64,000 nucleotides of DNA. Origin: Bacteroidota bacterium (lineage in GTDB: Bacteria; Bacteroidota; Ignavibacteria; Kryptoniales; JAKASW01). Both the position numbers and the translations under genes were made by a program. Positions 34,630 to 44,023 of this stretch are shown piece after piece. A model generated the notes under the pieces. That model saw only the letters and a program-made list of their open reading frames with translations. It had not been told where the DNA came from and ran no database searches. The stretch covers positions 1 to 64,000 of the forward strand of contig JAJYIT010000012.1 of NCBI GenBank assembly GCA_021789975.1. The letters are read 5' to 3'. Each line of letters starts with the position of its first letter. Position 1 is the stretch's first letter.

Positions 34630-35277
34630 ATGTCACGATCAGTGTTGATATTGGTACCCATGTTAATTGGTTTGATGGTTGCAAACGCAAATGCGCAGAG
34701 TTCGAAAATAGGTGTCACCGGCGGGGTGAACATCTCGAATCTAAACGGGATCAGCGGGGCATCGACGAAGGACGGATTGATCATCGGTGCTTTCGTGGAA
34801 TACGATCTCGTCGCCGGACTTTCTCTTGAACCCGAGGTTCTCTTTTCGATGAAGGGGGCGAAGTGGCAATCACAGACAGGCGCCCAAGGGCCATTCGCCC
34901 CGCCAGTGGTTAATACGACTCTAAACTACGTCGAAATTCCTATTCTCCTGAAGTTCAAGGTGCTGACATTCCCTGTTTTGCCCGCTGACATCGACGTGTT
35001 CGCCGGTCCGGACTTCGCGTTCAACGTGGCATCGAAAAACGAGTTCACTGAGCTCGGTATCACCACGACGTCGGATGAGTCGAAGAACACTTACCCGTTC
35101 GACTTCAACATAGCAGTTGGTGCAGGCCCCACTGTAGACCTGGGGCCGATATCGATTGGTGCAGAGGTCAGATACACGTTCGGAACGAGTCCTGTCTTTA
35201 AGAACCAGACAGTTGGGAGCGTGCTGAGCAATTCAAAGAACGGCGTCTGGTCCATCATGGCAAGCGTAGGCTTCTAA
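34630..35277 (+). CDS. PorT-like outer-membrane beta-barrel protein, copy 2
   Basis: These 215 residues start at an ATG preceded by AAAGGAGAAG. The signal peptide repeats that of copy 1 (VPMLIGLMVANANAQ), as do GVTGGVNIS, NYVEIPILLKFKVLTFPVLP, DVFAGPDFAFNV, and the end SIMASVGF. Strand-forming parts are well conserved and loops differ (for example NEFTELGITTTSDESKN against the Ser/Thr-rich loop of copy 1). This suggests that the barrel is under constraint while surface loops diverge, as in surface-exposed proteins. It is probably co-transcribed with copy 1. Confidence 0.8.
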   Translation: MSRSVLILVPMLIGLMVANANAQSSKIGVTGGVNISNLNGISGASTKDGLIIGAFVEYDLVAGLSLEPEVLFSMKGAKWQSQTGAQGPFAPPVVNTTLNYVEIPILLKFKVLTFPVLPADIDVFAGPDFAFNVASKNEFTELGITTTSDESKNTYPFDFNIAVGAGPTVDLGPISIGAEVRYTFGTSPVFKNQTVGSVLSNSKNGVWSIMASVGF

Positions 35278-35458
35278 TATCCGGATTCCTTGATGTTGAA
35301 CGTCTTCAGTTCTTCGCATTGAACCAAGTCCTATTTGCATCATGGTTGCAAATGACTTAAAGTAGTAGGTGAGCGAGTTTCGAAGAGTATGATGCTGAAT
35401 TCTCCGGGACGTCATCACTCTTTGCTCACTGAATTGAAAAAGGTCAGGAGGGCAATCG

Positions 35459-36163
35459 ATGATCGGGACAAGGGAGCCAATCGGCGAAGAAAAGAAGTAT
35501 CAAAACAAGCTGGTCCAAAGCGGTTCGAACGGCGAGACAACGGCCCGGTGCAGAGAGCAAGTTGTCCGTAAACTCAACTATGCGCAGGAGCCTGCTTACT
35601 TCATGCAGCTTACTGACGATTGGGATGTTGAAGAGCATCCTTCCTTGTGGGTTCTGGGAAATCCGAATCTGCTCAAGTGTGAACTTCTCGCCTTGTATTG
35701 TTCACGGAAGTGTCCCGGCTCAGTTATCCGGAAGAGTCATGAATTTGCTGCCCATCTACGTAGAAAAGGTACGCCTGTCATCGGCGGATTTCAAACACAG
35801 GTTGAAAAATTGTGTCTGGAAAGCCTGTTCCATGGTACACAACCCGTAGTAGTATGTCCGGCGCGAAGTATAGAGGCGATCCGTCTGACCAGCCGGTGGA
35901 GGAGTCGAATCGACGAAGGGGGACTGCTGTTAGTATCTCCTTTTCCGTTTAAGCACCGTCGTCCCACAAAAGAAACTGCGTGGACCAGGAACCTGCTGGT
36001 GGCGGCGGCGGCAGAAAGGATTTTTTTCCTTCACGCGGCGAAGGATAGTAACACATTTGCTCTCGCGCTCCAGTTGCTTTCGGAAGGGAGAGAGATCTTC
36101 ACATTCGATATTGAAGCGAATAAGGACCTTCTTGAAGCTGGAGCTACTCACCATTTTTCATAA
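35459..36163 (+). CDS. DprA/Smf-like Rossmann-fold protein
   Basis: This 234-residue protein, from residue ~57 on, reads LWVLGNPNLLKCELLALYCSRKCPG, KGTPVIGGFQTQVEKLCLE, then PVVVCPARSIEAIRL and RNLLVAAAAERIFFLHA. These match the DprA-type Rossmann fold (GxR/N loop, GGFxSxxE, and CPARgl), in a short version without the C-terminal winged helix. Canonical DprA loads RecA on single-stranded DNA. This standalone form belongs to a subset often described only as DNA-processing-like, with no proven role. No competence genes are next to it. Confidence 0.72.
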   Translation: MIGTREPIGEEKKYQNKLVQSGSNGETTARCREQVVRKLNYAQEPAYFMQLTDDWDVEEHPSLWVLGNPNLLKCELLALYCSRKCPGSVIRKSHEFAAHLRRKGTPVIGGFQTQVEKLCLESLFHGTQPVVVCPARSIEAIRLTSRWRSRIDEGGLLLVSPFPFKHRRPTKETAWTRNLLVAAAAERIFFLHAAKDSNTFALALQLLSEGREIFTFDIEANKDLLEAGATHHFS

Positions 36164-36384
36164 CGCGCGCGGACGATAAAGTAATGCACACGATGACCAG
36201 ATGCCGGAAAACCACGGAAGGATTCATCAGCGAACATCTCTTTTTGGAGAACCCTCTGTGCAATGATCTGTCCTGGCAAACGATGCCGTTGGCAAAAGAG
36301 TCGCCTCAATTGCGTTGAACGCGCAATCTCTTTTGATTAAATTTTTGCCACAGGTATTTGGACTAATCAAACGGAGTCATCACA

Positions 36385-39102
36385 ATGTCAGCTTCTGCTA
36401 ATTCATTTTCGACCAAAAGAAATCTAAGAGTTCAAGATTCCACCTATCAAATTTATGATCTCGCGAGTCTGGAAAAACAGGGTTACGACATCACAAAACT
36501 TCCTTATTCGATTAGAATTTTGTTGGAAAATCTTCTTCGCCACGAGGAAGGCCGGGCTGTCTCTCGCGCTGATATTGAAGCGATACTTAAGTGGGACGGC
36601 AAGCACCTCCCGGAGAAAGAAATTGCATTTATGCCTGCGAGGGTCCTGCTCCAGGATTTCACCGGAGTCCCAGCGGTTGTTGATCTCGCTGCCATGAGAA
36701 GCGCTGTCGCTCGAGCGAAAGGGGATACTGGAAAAATCAATCCCCTCATTCCATCGGAACTCGTAATAGACCACTCGGTGCAGGTCGATAGCTACGGTGA
36801 GCCTGACTCGTTCCAGATCAACGCTGACCTGGAATTCAAACGGAATGTTGAGAGGTACACTCTTCTTCGGTGGGGGCAGAAGGCATTCAAGGATTTCAAA
36901 GTCGTTCCGCCAGACACCGGCATTTGTCACCAGGTTAACCTAGAATACCTGGCGCGTGTTGTCGAAGTTCGCGACCAGAACGGTGTAGCCACTGCCTTCC
37001 CGGATTCGCTAGTAGGTACCGATTCGCACACCACTATGGTAAACGGACTCGGAGTATTTGGATGGGGAGTCGGTGGAATTGAGGCAGAAGCAGTTATGCT
37101 GGGACAGCCGTACTTCATGCTCACCCCGGAAGTCGTCGGTGTTAAGCTGATCGGACAACTTGCCGAAGGCGCGACAGCAACCGACCTTGTGTTGACCGTG
37201 ACTCAGATTCTCCGCAAGAAAGGCGTCGTGGGGAAGATTGTTGAGTACTTTGGAGAAGGTGTTGCGAGACTGAGTCTGCCGGATCGTGCCACGATGAGCA
37301 ATATGTCGCCTGAGTACGGCGCTACGATGGGATTCTTTCCGGTGGACGAGGAAACCTTGAGGTACTTGCGATTGACAGGAAGGAGTGCCCATCAAGTGCA
37401 AACCGTTGAGACTTACTGTAAAGAGCAGGGACTTTTCTGGAGCGCTGGGAACCACGAACCACTTTACAGCGATGTGGTCGTAGTCGACATGAGCACCATC
37501 GAACCGTGTATCGCAGGTCCAAAACGGCCGCAGGATCGAGTCGCCTTAAAGGAAGTTAAGGAATCGTTCAAGAAGTCTCTCACTGCTCCGACTGCGGAAC
37601 GGGGCTTTGGTCTAACGGCTGAAGACTTGTCGAAAACCGTCATGGTACAGAAAAACGTATCTCGATTCGAGATGCGAAACGGTTCGGTTGCAATCGCTGC
37701 TATTACAAGTTGCACAAATACTTCTAATCCGGGCGTTCTAATAGCTGCGGGCATTCTCGCAAAGAAAGCAGTCGAGCTATATGGACTGAAGTCGAAACCG
37801 TGGGTCAAGACGAGTCTTGCTCCCGGCTCACAAGTTGTGATGGACTATCTTAGCGATGCTGGACTGGTTGAACCGCTCAAAAAGTTGGGATTTGATCTTG
37901 TCGGTTACGGCTGCACAACGTGTATCGGCAACAGTGGCCCGCTCGACGAAAACATCTCATCGGCGATCGAAAAGGAAAAACTCGTCGCTGCCGCTGTGTT
38001 GAGCGGAAACAGGAACTTCGAAGGGCGGATACACCCGAATGCCAAGGCAAGCTATCTTGCTTCTCCGCCACTTGTTGTTGCTTACGCGCTGGCAGGGCGA
38101 GTCGACTTTGATCCGATGACGGAGCCACTCGATTTCACTGCAGATGGGAAGCCGGTATTCCTGAGAGATATTTGGCCTTCGCAAACGGAGATTCGCGACG
38201 CCATCAAGAAGTCGCTCAAGCCGGAAATGTACCGTAGCCGTTATTCGGAAGTGTATGAGGGGAATGCGAACTGGAAAAAATTGAATGTCCCGGGAGGTGA
38301 CATTTACGAATGGGACAAGAAGTCCACGTATATTCAAGAACCACCATTCTTCTCCGATTTGCCTTTAGAGCCACCTCCTTTGACAAACATCGAAGGAGCG
38401 AGAGTGCTCGCACTTCTTGGAGATTCTGTTACCACCGACCACATCTCTCCAGCCGGGTCCATCCCGACAAGCAGTCCTGCTGGCAAGTATTTGGTGGAGA
38501 ATGGTGTTCAGCCTAAAGACTTCAACTCGTACGGTGCGCGCCGCGGGAATCACGAAATAATGATGCGCGGCACTTTCGCAAATATCAGGCTGAAGAACCT
38601 CCTCATGCCTGGAACGGAAGGAAGTTGGACCATCCATCTTCCAGAAAAAGAGAAGATGTCCATATTCGATGCTTCCGTGAGATATCAAGCGGAGAAGATT
38701 CCGCTATTAGTGATTGCCGGCAAGGAATATGGAAGTGGTAGCTCGAGAGACTGGGCGGCTAAGGGAACGCTCCTCTTGGGCGTCAAGGCCGTCATAGCAG
38801 AAAGCTACGAGCGGATTCACAGGAGCAACTTGGTAGGTCTCGGTGTGCTGCCGTTGCAGTTTGTAAACGGGCAGAACGCCTCATCTTTGGGACTGACGGG
38901 ATTCGAGTCTTTCGCCATCCTGGGTATCAAAGACGACCTGAAGCCCCACAAGAAAATGAGCGTCACTGCTGTGGGAGAAAATGGTAAGTCATTGGCTTTT
39001 GATGTGATCGCCCGCCTCGATAGTCAGATCGATGTGGAATACTACAGAAACGGCGGTATCTTACAGACTGTTCTAAGGCAAATGCTCAGAGGCACGCGGT
39101 AG
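36385..39102 (+). CDS. acnA: aconitate hydratase, AcnA type
   Basis: The 905 residues are full length for AcnA. The [4Fe-4S] cysteines lie in AITSCTNTSNPGV (about residue 440) and GYGCTTCIGNSGP (about 506-509). Substrate and catalytic motifs are present: SLVGTDSHTTMVNGLGVFGWGVGGIEAE, DSVTTDHISPAG, and GKEYGSGSSRDWAAKG with the swivelling-domain Arg/Ser. It interconverts citrate and isocitrate in the TCA cycle. The ATG is preceded by CGGAG. It stands alone, with about 220 bases upstream. Confidence 0.96.
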   Translation: MSASANSFSTKRNLRVQDSTYQIYDLASLEKQGYDITKLPYSIRILLENLLRHEEGRAVSRADIEAILKWDGKHLPEKEIAFMPARVLLQDFTGVPAVVDLAAMRSAVARAKGDTGKINPLIPSELVIDHSVQVDSYGEPDSFQINADLEFKRNVERYTLLRWGQKAFKDFKVVPPDTGICHQVNLEYLARVVEVRDQNGVATAFPDSLVGTDSHTTMVNGLGVFGWGVGGIEAEAVMLGQPYFMLTPEVVGVKLIGQLAEGATATDLVLTVTQILRKKGVVGKIVEYFGEGVARLSLPDRATMSNMSPEYGATMGFFPVDEETLRYLRLTGRSAHQVQTVETYCKEQGLFWSAGNHEPLYSDVVVVDMSTIEPCIAGPKRPQDRVALKEVKESFKKSLTAPTAERGFGLTAEDLSKTVMVQKNVSRFEMRNGSVAIAAITSCTNTSNPGVLIAAGILAKKAVELYGLKSKPWVKTSLAPGSQVVMDYLSDAGLVEPLKKLGFDLVGYGCTTCIGNSGPLDENISSAIEKEKLVAAAVLSGNRNFEGRIHPNAKASYLASPPLVVAYALAGRVDFDPMTEPLDFTADGKPVFLRDIWPSQTEIRDAIKKSLKPEMYRSRYSEVYEGNANWKKLNVPGGDIYEWDKKSTYIQEPPFFSDLPLEPPPLTNIEGARVLALLGDSVTTDHISPAGSIPTSSPAGKYLVENGVQPKDFNSYGARRGNHEIMMRGTFANIRLKNLLMPGTEGSWTIHLPEKEKMSIFDASVRYQAEKIPLLVIAGKEYGSGSSRDWAAKGTLLLGVKAVIAESYERIHRSNLVGLGVLPLQFVNGQNASSLGLTGFESFAILGIKDDLKPHKKMSVTAVGENGKSLAFDVIARLDSQIDVEYYRNGGILQTVLRQMLRGTR

Positions 39103-39184
39103 TCGCAACATGTATCCTCGCGAAATGGAAGGGTTTGCAAGTATTGCATTGTTTTCATAGATTGCTCTACAAATAGGAGAAATA

Positions 39185-39409
39185 ATGAGAAGCGGCATTC
39201 ATCCCAAATATCATACAGTTACAGTTAGCTGTGTTTGTGGCAACACATTTCAAACGCGGTCGACCGAGCCGGGGCAGTTCCTGAAAGTCGAGATATGCTC
39301 TGCCTGCCACCCGTTCTTTACCGGGAAGCAAAAGCTGATCGATTCGGCGGGACGTGTAGAAAGATTCATGCAAAAGTATGGCAAGAAAATGAAGGCCGCC
39401 GAAGCTTGA
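39185..39409 (+). CDS. rpmE: 50S ribosomal protein L31 (zinc-binding type)
   Basis: This 74-residue protein begins with [20 protein letters not shown], the conserved L31 start, and carries C16, C18, C38 and C41 as a zinc site (C+ form). [21 protein letters not shown] is the typical C-terminal part. L31 bridges the large and small subunits. The ATG has AGGAGA 5 bases upstream. A strong terminator follows at 39522. Confidence 0.95.
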   Translation: MRSGIHPKYHTVTVSCVCGNTFQTRSTEPGQFLKVEICSACHPFFTGKQKLIDSAGRVERFMQKYGKKMKAAEA

Positions 39410-39521
39410 TACAAGCGCCGGCGTTATTCACGCACCAAACAGACGTTATTGTGGTCGCTCAAGCGGTCAGCATGAACAGCAACGTGATATTCCTTGATCC
39501 AAGATTTGATTTGATCGGTTA

Positions 39522-39577
39522 AGGGTTCGGTCGAAAAGCTGACAGGGCATCTTGCTTTCCGAACCCCCTTTTTTTTG
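39522..39577 (+). terminator. Rho-independent terminator after rpmE
   Basis: AGGGTTCGG (39522-39530) pairs with CCGAACCC (39559-39566), with a run of eight T starting at 39569. It ends the rpmE transcript before rsmB. Confidence 0.75.
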
Positions 39578-39635
39578 GGTATGCATTATATGACAATTGA
39601 ACACCGCGGCACAAGAAAGCACAGGGGAAAAAGAG

Positions 39636-41024
39636 ATGGAACAGATTAGGAAGTACAGCGGTCCTCCACGGGAGGATGCTAATACCACCCTATACGAGAC
39701 CGCGCGGGAAGTTGTAGTGAAAATTCTTAGTAGGGTAGAGCGCACCGACTCCTATCTAGACAAGTTGCTGGATTTTGAGCTCAAGAATTCCGAGCTCAGC
39801 AAACTTGACAAATCTTTCTTGACCGAACTGGTTAATGGTACGGTCCGGTGGAAAGTTAGGCTCGATTATGTCATCTCTCAGTTTTACAGAGGGGATTACT
39901 CGAAGTTAGATATTGACATCAAGAACGCTATACGTCTTGCAATCTATCAGATAATGTTTCTTGAAAGAGTCCCACAATCGGCCGCCGTGAATGAAGCTGT
40001 GGAATTTGTCAAGAAGCTGCGCGGGCAGTACCTTGCCAATTTGGTCAATGCGATTTTGAGGACCGCTATTCGCAAGCTGGACCTTGTCGAATTTCCATCA
40101 ATAGATGATGACGCGGTAAGAGCGCTGGCAACAGTCCACTCGTTTCCTCAATGGCTGGTCAGAAGATTCATCGACAGGTTCGGAGTTTATGAGACGGAAC
40201 AGCTTCTTTCTGCTCTGAACGAGAGACCGAAGCTTTCAATAAGGGTTAATGAGAGTAAAGTCGCTGTTGACGACATGGTTTCTCAATTTGAAGAAAGGGG
40301 TCTGAAGGTAACTCGCGGTCAGTTCCTCAAGAACTTTCTTTACGTCGACGGCCTTTCGAGGATTGGAGAAATCGAGTCGTTCCGCGCCGGAAAATTTACG
40401 GTCCAGGATGAGAGTGCGGGAGTTGTGACCAAGCTCCTTGATCCGCAGCCAAGGGAGAAAATACTTGATATGTGCGCAGCACCTGGTGGGAAGACGACCC
40501 ATATTCTGGAGGTGACTGAGGGAAAAGTTGAATTGACTGCAGTCGAAAAATACGAGAACCGAGCGAAATTAATACAGAACTCGCTCAGCAGGCTGGGCTA
40601 TGAAAGCACAAAAGTACTCGTGGCGGACGGGACTTCATATACCGACGACACAGTTTATGAAAAAATTCTCATTGATGCTCCATGCACAGGTTTCGGTGTG
40701 ATTAGAAAAAAGCCCGACTCCAAATGGAAAAGGGAGCCTGAAGATATCAGCAAACTGAACCAGGTCCAGATAGGTATAATTGAAAACTCGTCAAAGCTAC
40801 TCAAGAACGGCGGCGTGCTTGTCTATAGCACTTGCACGATCGAAGAGGAAGAGAATCAACAGGTGATTCACACTTTCCTCGAGCGCCATCCTGAATTCGA
40901 ATTGGAGTCTGCAGATTTATTCGTGGAAAGGGCACTTGTGAGCAGGGAAGGTTATGTGGAAACATTTCCACACAGACATGATATGGATGGCAGCTTTGCT
41001 GCCAGGTTGAGAAAGCAAGACTGA
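39636..41024 (+). CDS. rsmB: 16S rRNA m5C967 methyltransferase
   Basis: The ATG at 39636 has AGGGGA upstream; an earlier in-frame TTG lacks it. The 462 residues hold an N-terminal NusB-like RNA-binding domain (about 20-150, ending with VNAILRTAIRKL) and a Rossmann methyltransferase domain: DESAGVVTKLLDPQPREKILDMCAAPGGKTTHI (SAM site), DAPCTGFGVIRKKPD with the PC cysteine, and YSTCTIEEEENQ with the catalytic TC cysteine. This two-domain layout is that of RsmB (Sun). Confidence 0.93.
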   Translation: MEQIRKYSGPPREDANTTLYETAREVVVKILSRVERTDSYLDKLLDFELKNSELSKLDKSFLTELVNGTVRWKVRLDYVISQFYRGDYSKLDIDIKNAIRLAIYQIMFLERVPQSAAVNEAVEFVKKLRGQYLANLVNAILRTAIRKLDLVEFPSIDDDAVRALATVHSFPQWLVRRFIDRFGVYETEQLLSALNERPKLSIRVNESKVAVDDMVSQFEERGLKVTRGQFLKNFLYVDGLSRIGEIESFRAGKFTVQDESAGVVTKLLDPQPREKILDMCAAPGGKTTHILEVTEGKVELTAVEKYENRAKLIQNSLSRLGYESTKVLVADGTSYTDDTVYEKILIDAPCTGFGVIRKKPDSKWKREPEDISKLNQVQIGIIENSSKLLKNGGVLVYSTCTIEEEENQQVIHTFLERHPEFELESADLFVERALVSREGYVETFPHRHDMDGSFAARLRKQD

Positions 41025-41092
41025 TGTTTCTAACTCTTGTATCAAGCACGTACGTTTAATAACTTTTTGATGAAAAATCTCGGAGGAAGGTA

Positions 41093-42472
41093 ATGGTAAA
41101 GAATGTTGAGGAACTAAAGAACTCTCTAAAAGGTATTGTTGACGTCGTCGAAGAACCAGCCCATGGAGATGGTTGGCAGAAAGTTAGCGTTCCTGATCCG
41201 GTAAGACTTCGCAGTTCGATCATAGACACTCTCGTTTACGAATCAGTATTCAATTCCAGTGAAGAAGTAAGGAACAAGGCGCGTTGGCTGATAAGGCAGA
41301 CCGCGAGGAAACTCGGTGCGGGATCGGCGTCGATACAGGGACTCTACGACGCATTCGGCAGAGGAGACGTCAAAGGGTTTACAGTTCCTGCAGTAAACAT
41401 ACGTGGGATTACCTATGACTTCGCCAGAGCAATGTTCAGAGTAGCAAAGAAGAACGGCATTGGTCCTTTTGTATTTGAGATTGCGAAATCAGAAATGGGC
41501 TACACCGACCAAAGACCGGCGGAATATTCGGCATGCGTTCTAGCCGCGGCCGTAAAGGAGAATTATTCCGGTCCGGTTTTCATCCAGGGTGATCACTTCC
41601 AGTTTAACGCCAAGAAGTTTGCACAAGACCCCAAGAAGGAAATCGAAGTAATAAGGTCTCTGATTAAGGAAGCGGTCGAGGCTGAGTTCTATAATATAGA
41701 CATAGATTCATCCACCCTTGTGGATCTTAGCAAGAACACAACGGAAGAGCAACAGCGTAATAATTTTGAGCTCGCGGCAGAAATGACTGCACTGATAAGG
41801 GAAGTTGAACCTGAAGGGACCACTATCTCAATTGGTGGCGAAATCGGCGAGGTCGGTGGAAAGAATTCGACGCCGGAGGAATTCCGGGCGTACATGAAGG
41901 GATATAATGCCACCCTTGATGCGAAAAAACACGGGGCAAAAATGATCAGCAAGATTAGCGTGCAAACCGGTTCGAGTCACGGAGGCGTGCCGCTGCCTGA
42001 CGGAAAGATTGCTCAGGTCAAGATCGATTTCGATGTCCTAAAATCTATTTCCGAAATAGCACGAAAAGAATACGGGATGGCCGGAGCCGTGCAGCACGGA
42101 GCATCAACTTTACCGGAAGAGCTCTTTGACAAGTTTCCTGGAGTTGGTACCGCGGAGATTCACCTCGCCACCGGATTCCAGAACTTGCTTTACGATGTCT
42201 TCCCGAAAGAGTTTAGAGAGTCAATCTACGATTATCTCAGGAAGAATCTCTCCGACGAGAAGAAGCCTGATATGACAGATGAACAGTTCATCTACAAGAC
42301 CAGGAAAAAAGGTTTTGGCCCGTTCAAGCAGCAAATGTGGAATCTGGGCAAGGACTGGCTCGATAAGGCGAACGAGGAGTTGGAAAAAAGATTCGAGTTC
42401 CTGTTCACCAAGCTTAGCGTGAAGGACACGAAGAGCACTGTAGAGAAATACGTCCCGGTCAGAAGTCGTTAA
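41093..42472 (+). CDS. fba: class II fructose-bisphosphate aldolase, long form
   Basis: This encodes 459 residues with GGAGG 8 bases before the ATG. GFTVPAVNIRGITYDFARAMF begins the barrel. FIQGDHFQFNAKKF has the zinc-site His, DIDSSTLVDLSK the catalytic Asp region, GGEIGEVGGKNS the Glu, and GSSHGGVPLPDGK, GAVQHGASTLPEELF and EIHLATGFQNLLYDVF the phosphate and remaining metal sites. It is longer than E. coli FbaA (about 359), with ~90 extra N-terminal residues. It cleaves or forms fructose-1,6-bisphosphate. The assignment to FBP rather than tagatose-BP follows from context. Confidence 0.88.
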   Translation: MVKNVEELKNSLKGIVDVVEEPAHGDGWQKVSVPDPVRLRSSIIDTLVYESVFNSSEEVRNKARWLIRQTARKLGAGSASIQGLYDAFGRGDVKGFTVPAVNIRGITYDFARAMFRVAKKNGIGPFVFEIAKSEMGYTDQRPAEYSACVLAAAVKENYSGPVFIQGDHFQFNAKKFAQDPKKEIEVIRSLIKEAVEAEFYNIDIDSSTLVDLSKNTTEEQQRNNFELAAEMTALIREVEPEGTTISIGGEIGEVGGKNSTPEEFRAYMKGYNATLDAKKHGAKMISKISVQTGSSHGGVPLPDGKIAQVKIDFDVLKSISEIARKEYGMAGAVQHGASTLPEELFDKFPGVGTAEIHLATGFQNLLYDVFPKEFRESIYDYLRKNLSDEKKPDMTDEQFIYKTRKKGFGPFKQQMWNLGKDWLDKANEELEKRFEFLFTKLSVKDTKSTVEKYVPVRSR

Positions 42473-42631
42473 CCCTCGACTTGCCTATGCCGGAAGTCTT
42501 CTGCCGGGAGTAAGATCTTACCTGGCTGAATTGATGACCGGCCGTATGGTAACGGTGATTCCCCTTTGTCGACAGAGGAATCTGTTTCCCCTTAACGTAA
42601 AGGCATAACCCCTGAGGAGCAACTTTCAGGA

Positions 42632-44023
42632 TTGGCCAAAGTTGAGTCACGTGAGAAGATTAGTGCAGCGGCTACTTCTGTAGTAGCCGCTGTGTTTTTG
42701 GCCGGATTCAAGCTCGTTGTCGGGCTAACAACCGGTAGCCTCGGTATTTTGAGCGAGGCGGCCCATTCGGGCCTCGACCTGACTGCCGCTGTAATGACCC
42801 TCGTAGCTGTGAAGGCCGCGGACAAGCCAGCAGATAGAGAGCACCACTACGGGCACGGGAAGTTCGAGAACATTTCAGCCCTCTTCGAAACTCTTCTTCT
42901 GCTGATTACCTGCTATGTCATCGGTAACGAGTCCATTAATAGACTCTTCTTTAAACATGTTGAGATCGAAGTCACCTCCTGGAGTTTCATCGTGATGCTG
43001 ACTTCGATTGTAGTTGACTTCACAAGATCGCGAATACTCATGCGCGCGGCAAAGAAATACCATAGTCAGGCGTTGGAGGCAGACGCTCTCCATTTTTCGA
43101 CTGACATTCTGAGTTCGAGCGTCGTCATTTTTGGTCTGATTGGAGCAAGACTCGGGTTCGAATACGCTGATCCTATTGCAGCACTCGGTGTATCTTTGAT
43201 CGTGGTCATGATCAGCTTGCGGCTTGGCAAGCGGACAATAGATGTGCTCGTAGATCGTAGTCCTGCACCCGCGCTTGTCGAGCAAATCCGCAACGCTGCA
43301 CTGCAGACGAATGGCGTCGAAGACGTAAAGAGTCTGCGTGTCAGGGTATCCGGTGGAAGGGTCTTTGTTGACATGGTGGTACGACTTCCGCGATTGCTTC
43401 CGTTCGAGCAGGCACACAGTATGGTCGATGAAGTAGAACGTAAAGTCAGTGCCGTCCGTAGTGGCGTTGATGTCGTGGTACACGCGGAGCCTGTCGAGAC
43501 AGAAAAAGAGACTCTGCTGGACAAGGTCCGCTTCGCCGCCGAAAAAGGTGCAAGCCGAATACACAACGTACAACTATTTACAACTGATTCCGGTGTGGTG
43601 GTCGACCTTCATCTGGAAGCCGACGATGGCGACACTATTGAAGAAGCCCACGCCAAGGCAGATAAACTCGAGAAGTCGATTAGGGAAGAAGTCTGTGGCG
43701 TCGATCAGGTACTTGTCCATATTGATCGATCTTCCGCCAAACCGATCAGTGCAAGGTCCACCGGCCTTTTCGATGGGAACCTGGGGCGTGATGTGAGGGA
43801 ATTTGTCATGTCTGCCGCTGGAGTGGTAAGCTGCAATAATCTTAGCTTCACTGAAAGTGAATACGGTCTGCGGGTCGCCATGGCCTGTCAGTTTGATGAG
43901 GCTTTACCGCTTGAGAAGACCGTGACGATCGTCGATGAGCTGGAAAGCAAGATACCGGCGAAATTCCCCAGAATCTCCAAGGCAGTCATTCATCAAGAAC
44001 CAATTCCACGTGCCCGCCGATGA
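42632..44023 (+). CDS. CDF cation efflux protein with three tandem C-terminal domains
   Basis: This 463-residue protein has six membrane helices in ~1-200. Metal-site motifs are AAHSGLDLTAA in helix 2 and ADALHFSTDILSS in helix 5, and HHYGHGKFEN marks the family loop. CDF proteins usually end with one ~80-residue cytoplasmic domain. Here there appear to be three in a row, each ending alike: VVVHAEPVE (about 285), VLVHIDRSS (about 369) and AVIHQEPIP (about 457). It exports zinc, iron or similar ions. The TTG start has GAGGAG about 13 bases upstream. It overlaps alaX by 4 bases, starting a long operon. Confidence 0.88.
   Translation: MAKVESREKISAAATSVVAAVFLAGFKLVVGLTTGSLGILSEAAHSGLDLTAAVMTLVAVKAADKPADREHHYGHGKFENISALFETLLLLITCYVIGNESINRLFFKHVEIEVTSWSFIVMLTSIVVDFTRSRILMRAAKKYHSQALEADALHFSTDILSSSVVIFGLIGARLGFEYADPIAALGVSLIVVMISLRLGKRTIDVLVDRSPAPALVEQIRNAALQTNGVEDVKSLRVRVSGGRVFVDMVVRLPRLLPFEQAHSMVDEVERKVSAVRSGVDVVVHAEPVETEKETLLDKVRFAAEKGASRIHNVQLFTTDSGVVVDLHLEADDGDTIEEAHAKADKLEKSIREEVCGVDQVLVHIDRSSAKPISARSTGLFDGNLGRDVREFVMSAAGVVSCNNLSFTESEYGLRVAMACQFDEALPLEKTVTIVDELESKIPAKFPRISKAVIHQEPIPRARR

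Noticed and set aside
42875-43573. 232-codon and 166-codon minus-strand frames
   Set aside because: They are antisense to the CDF gene, whose product is well supported.
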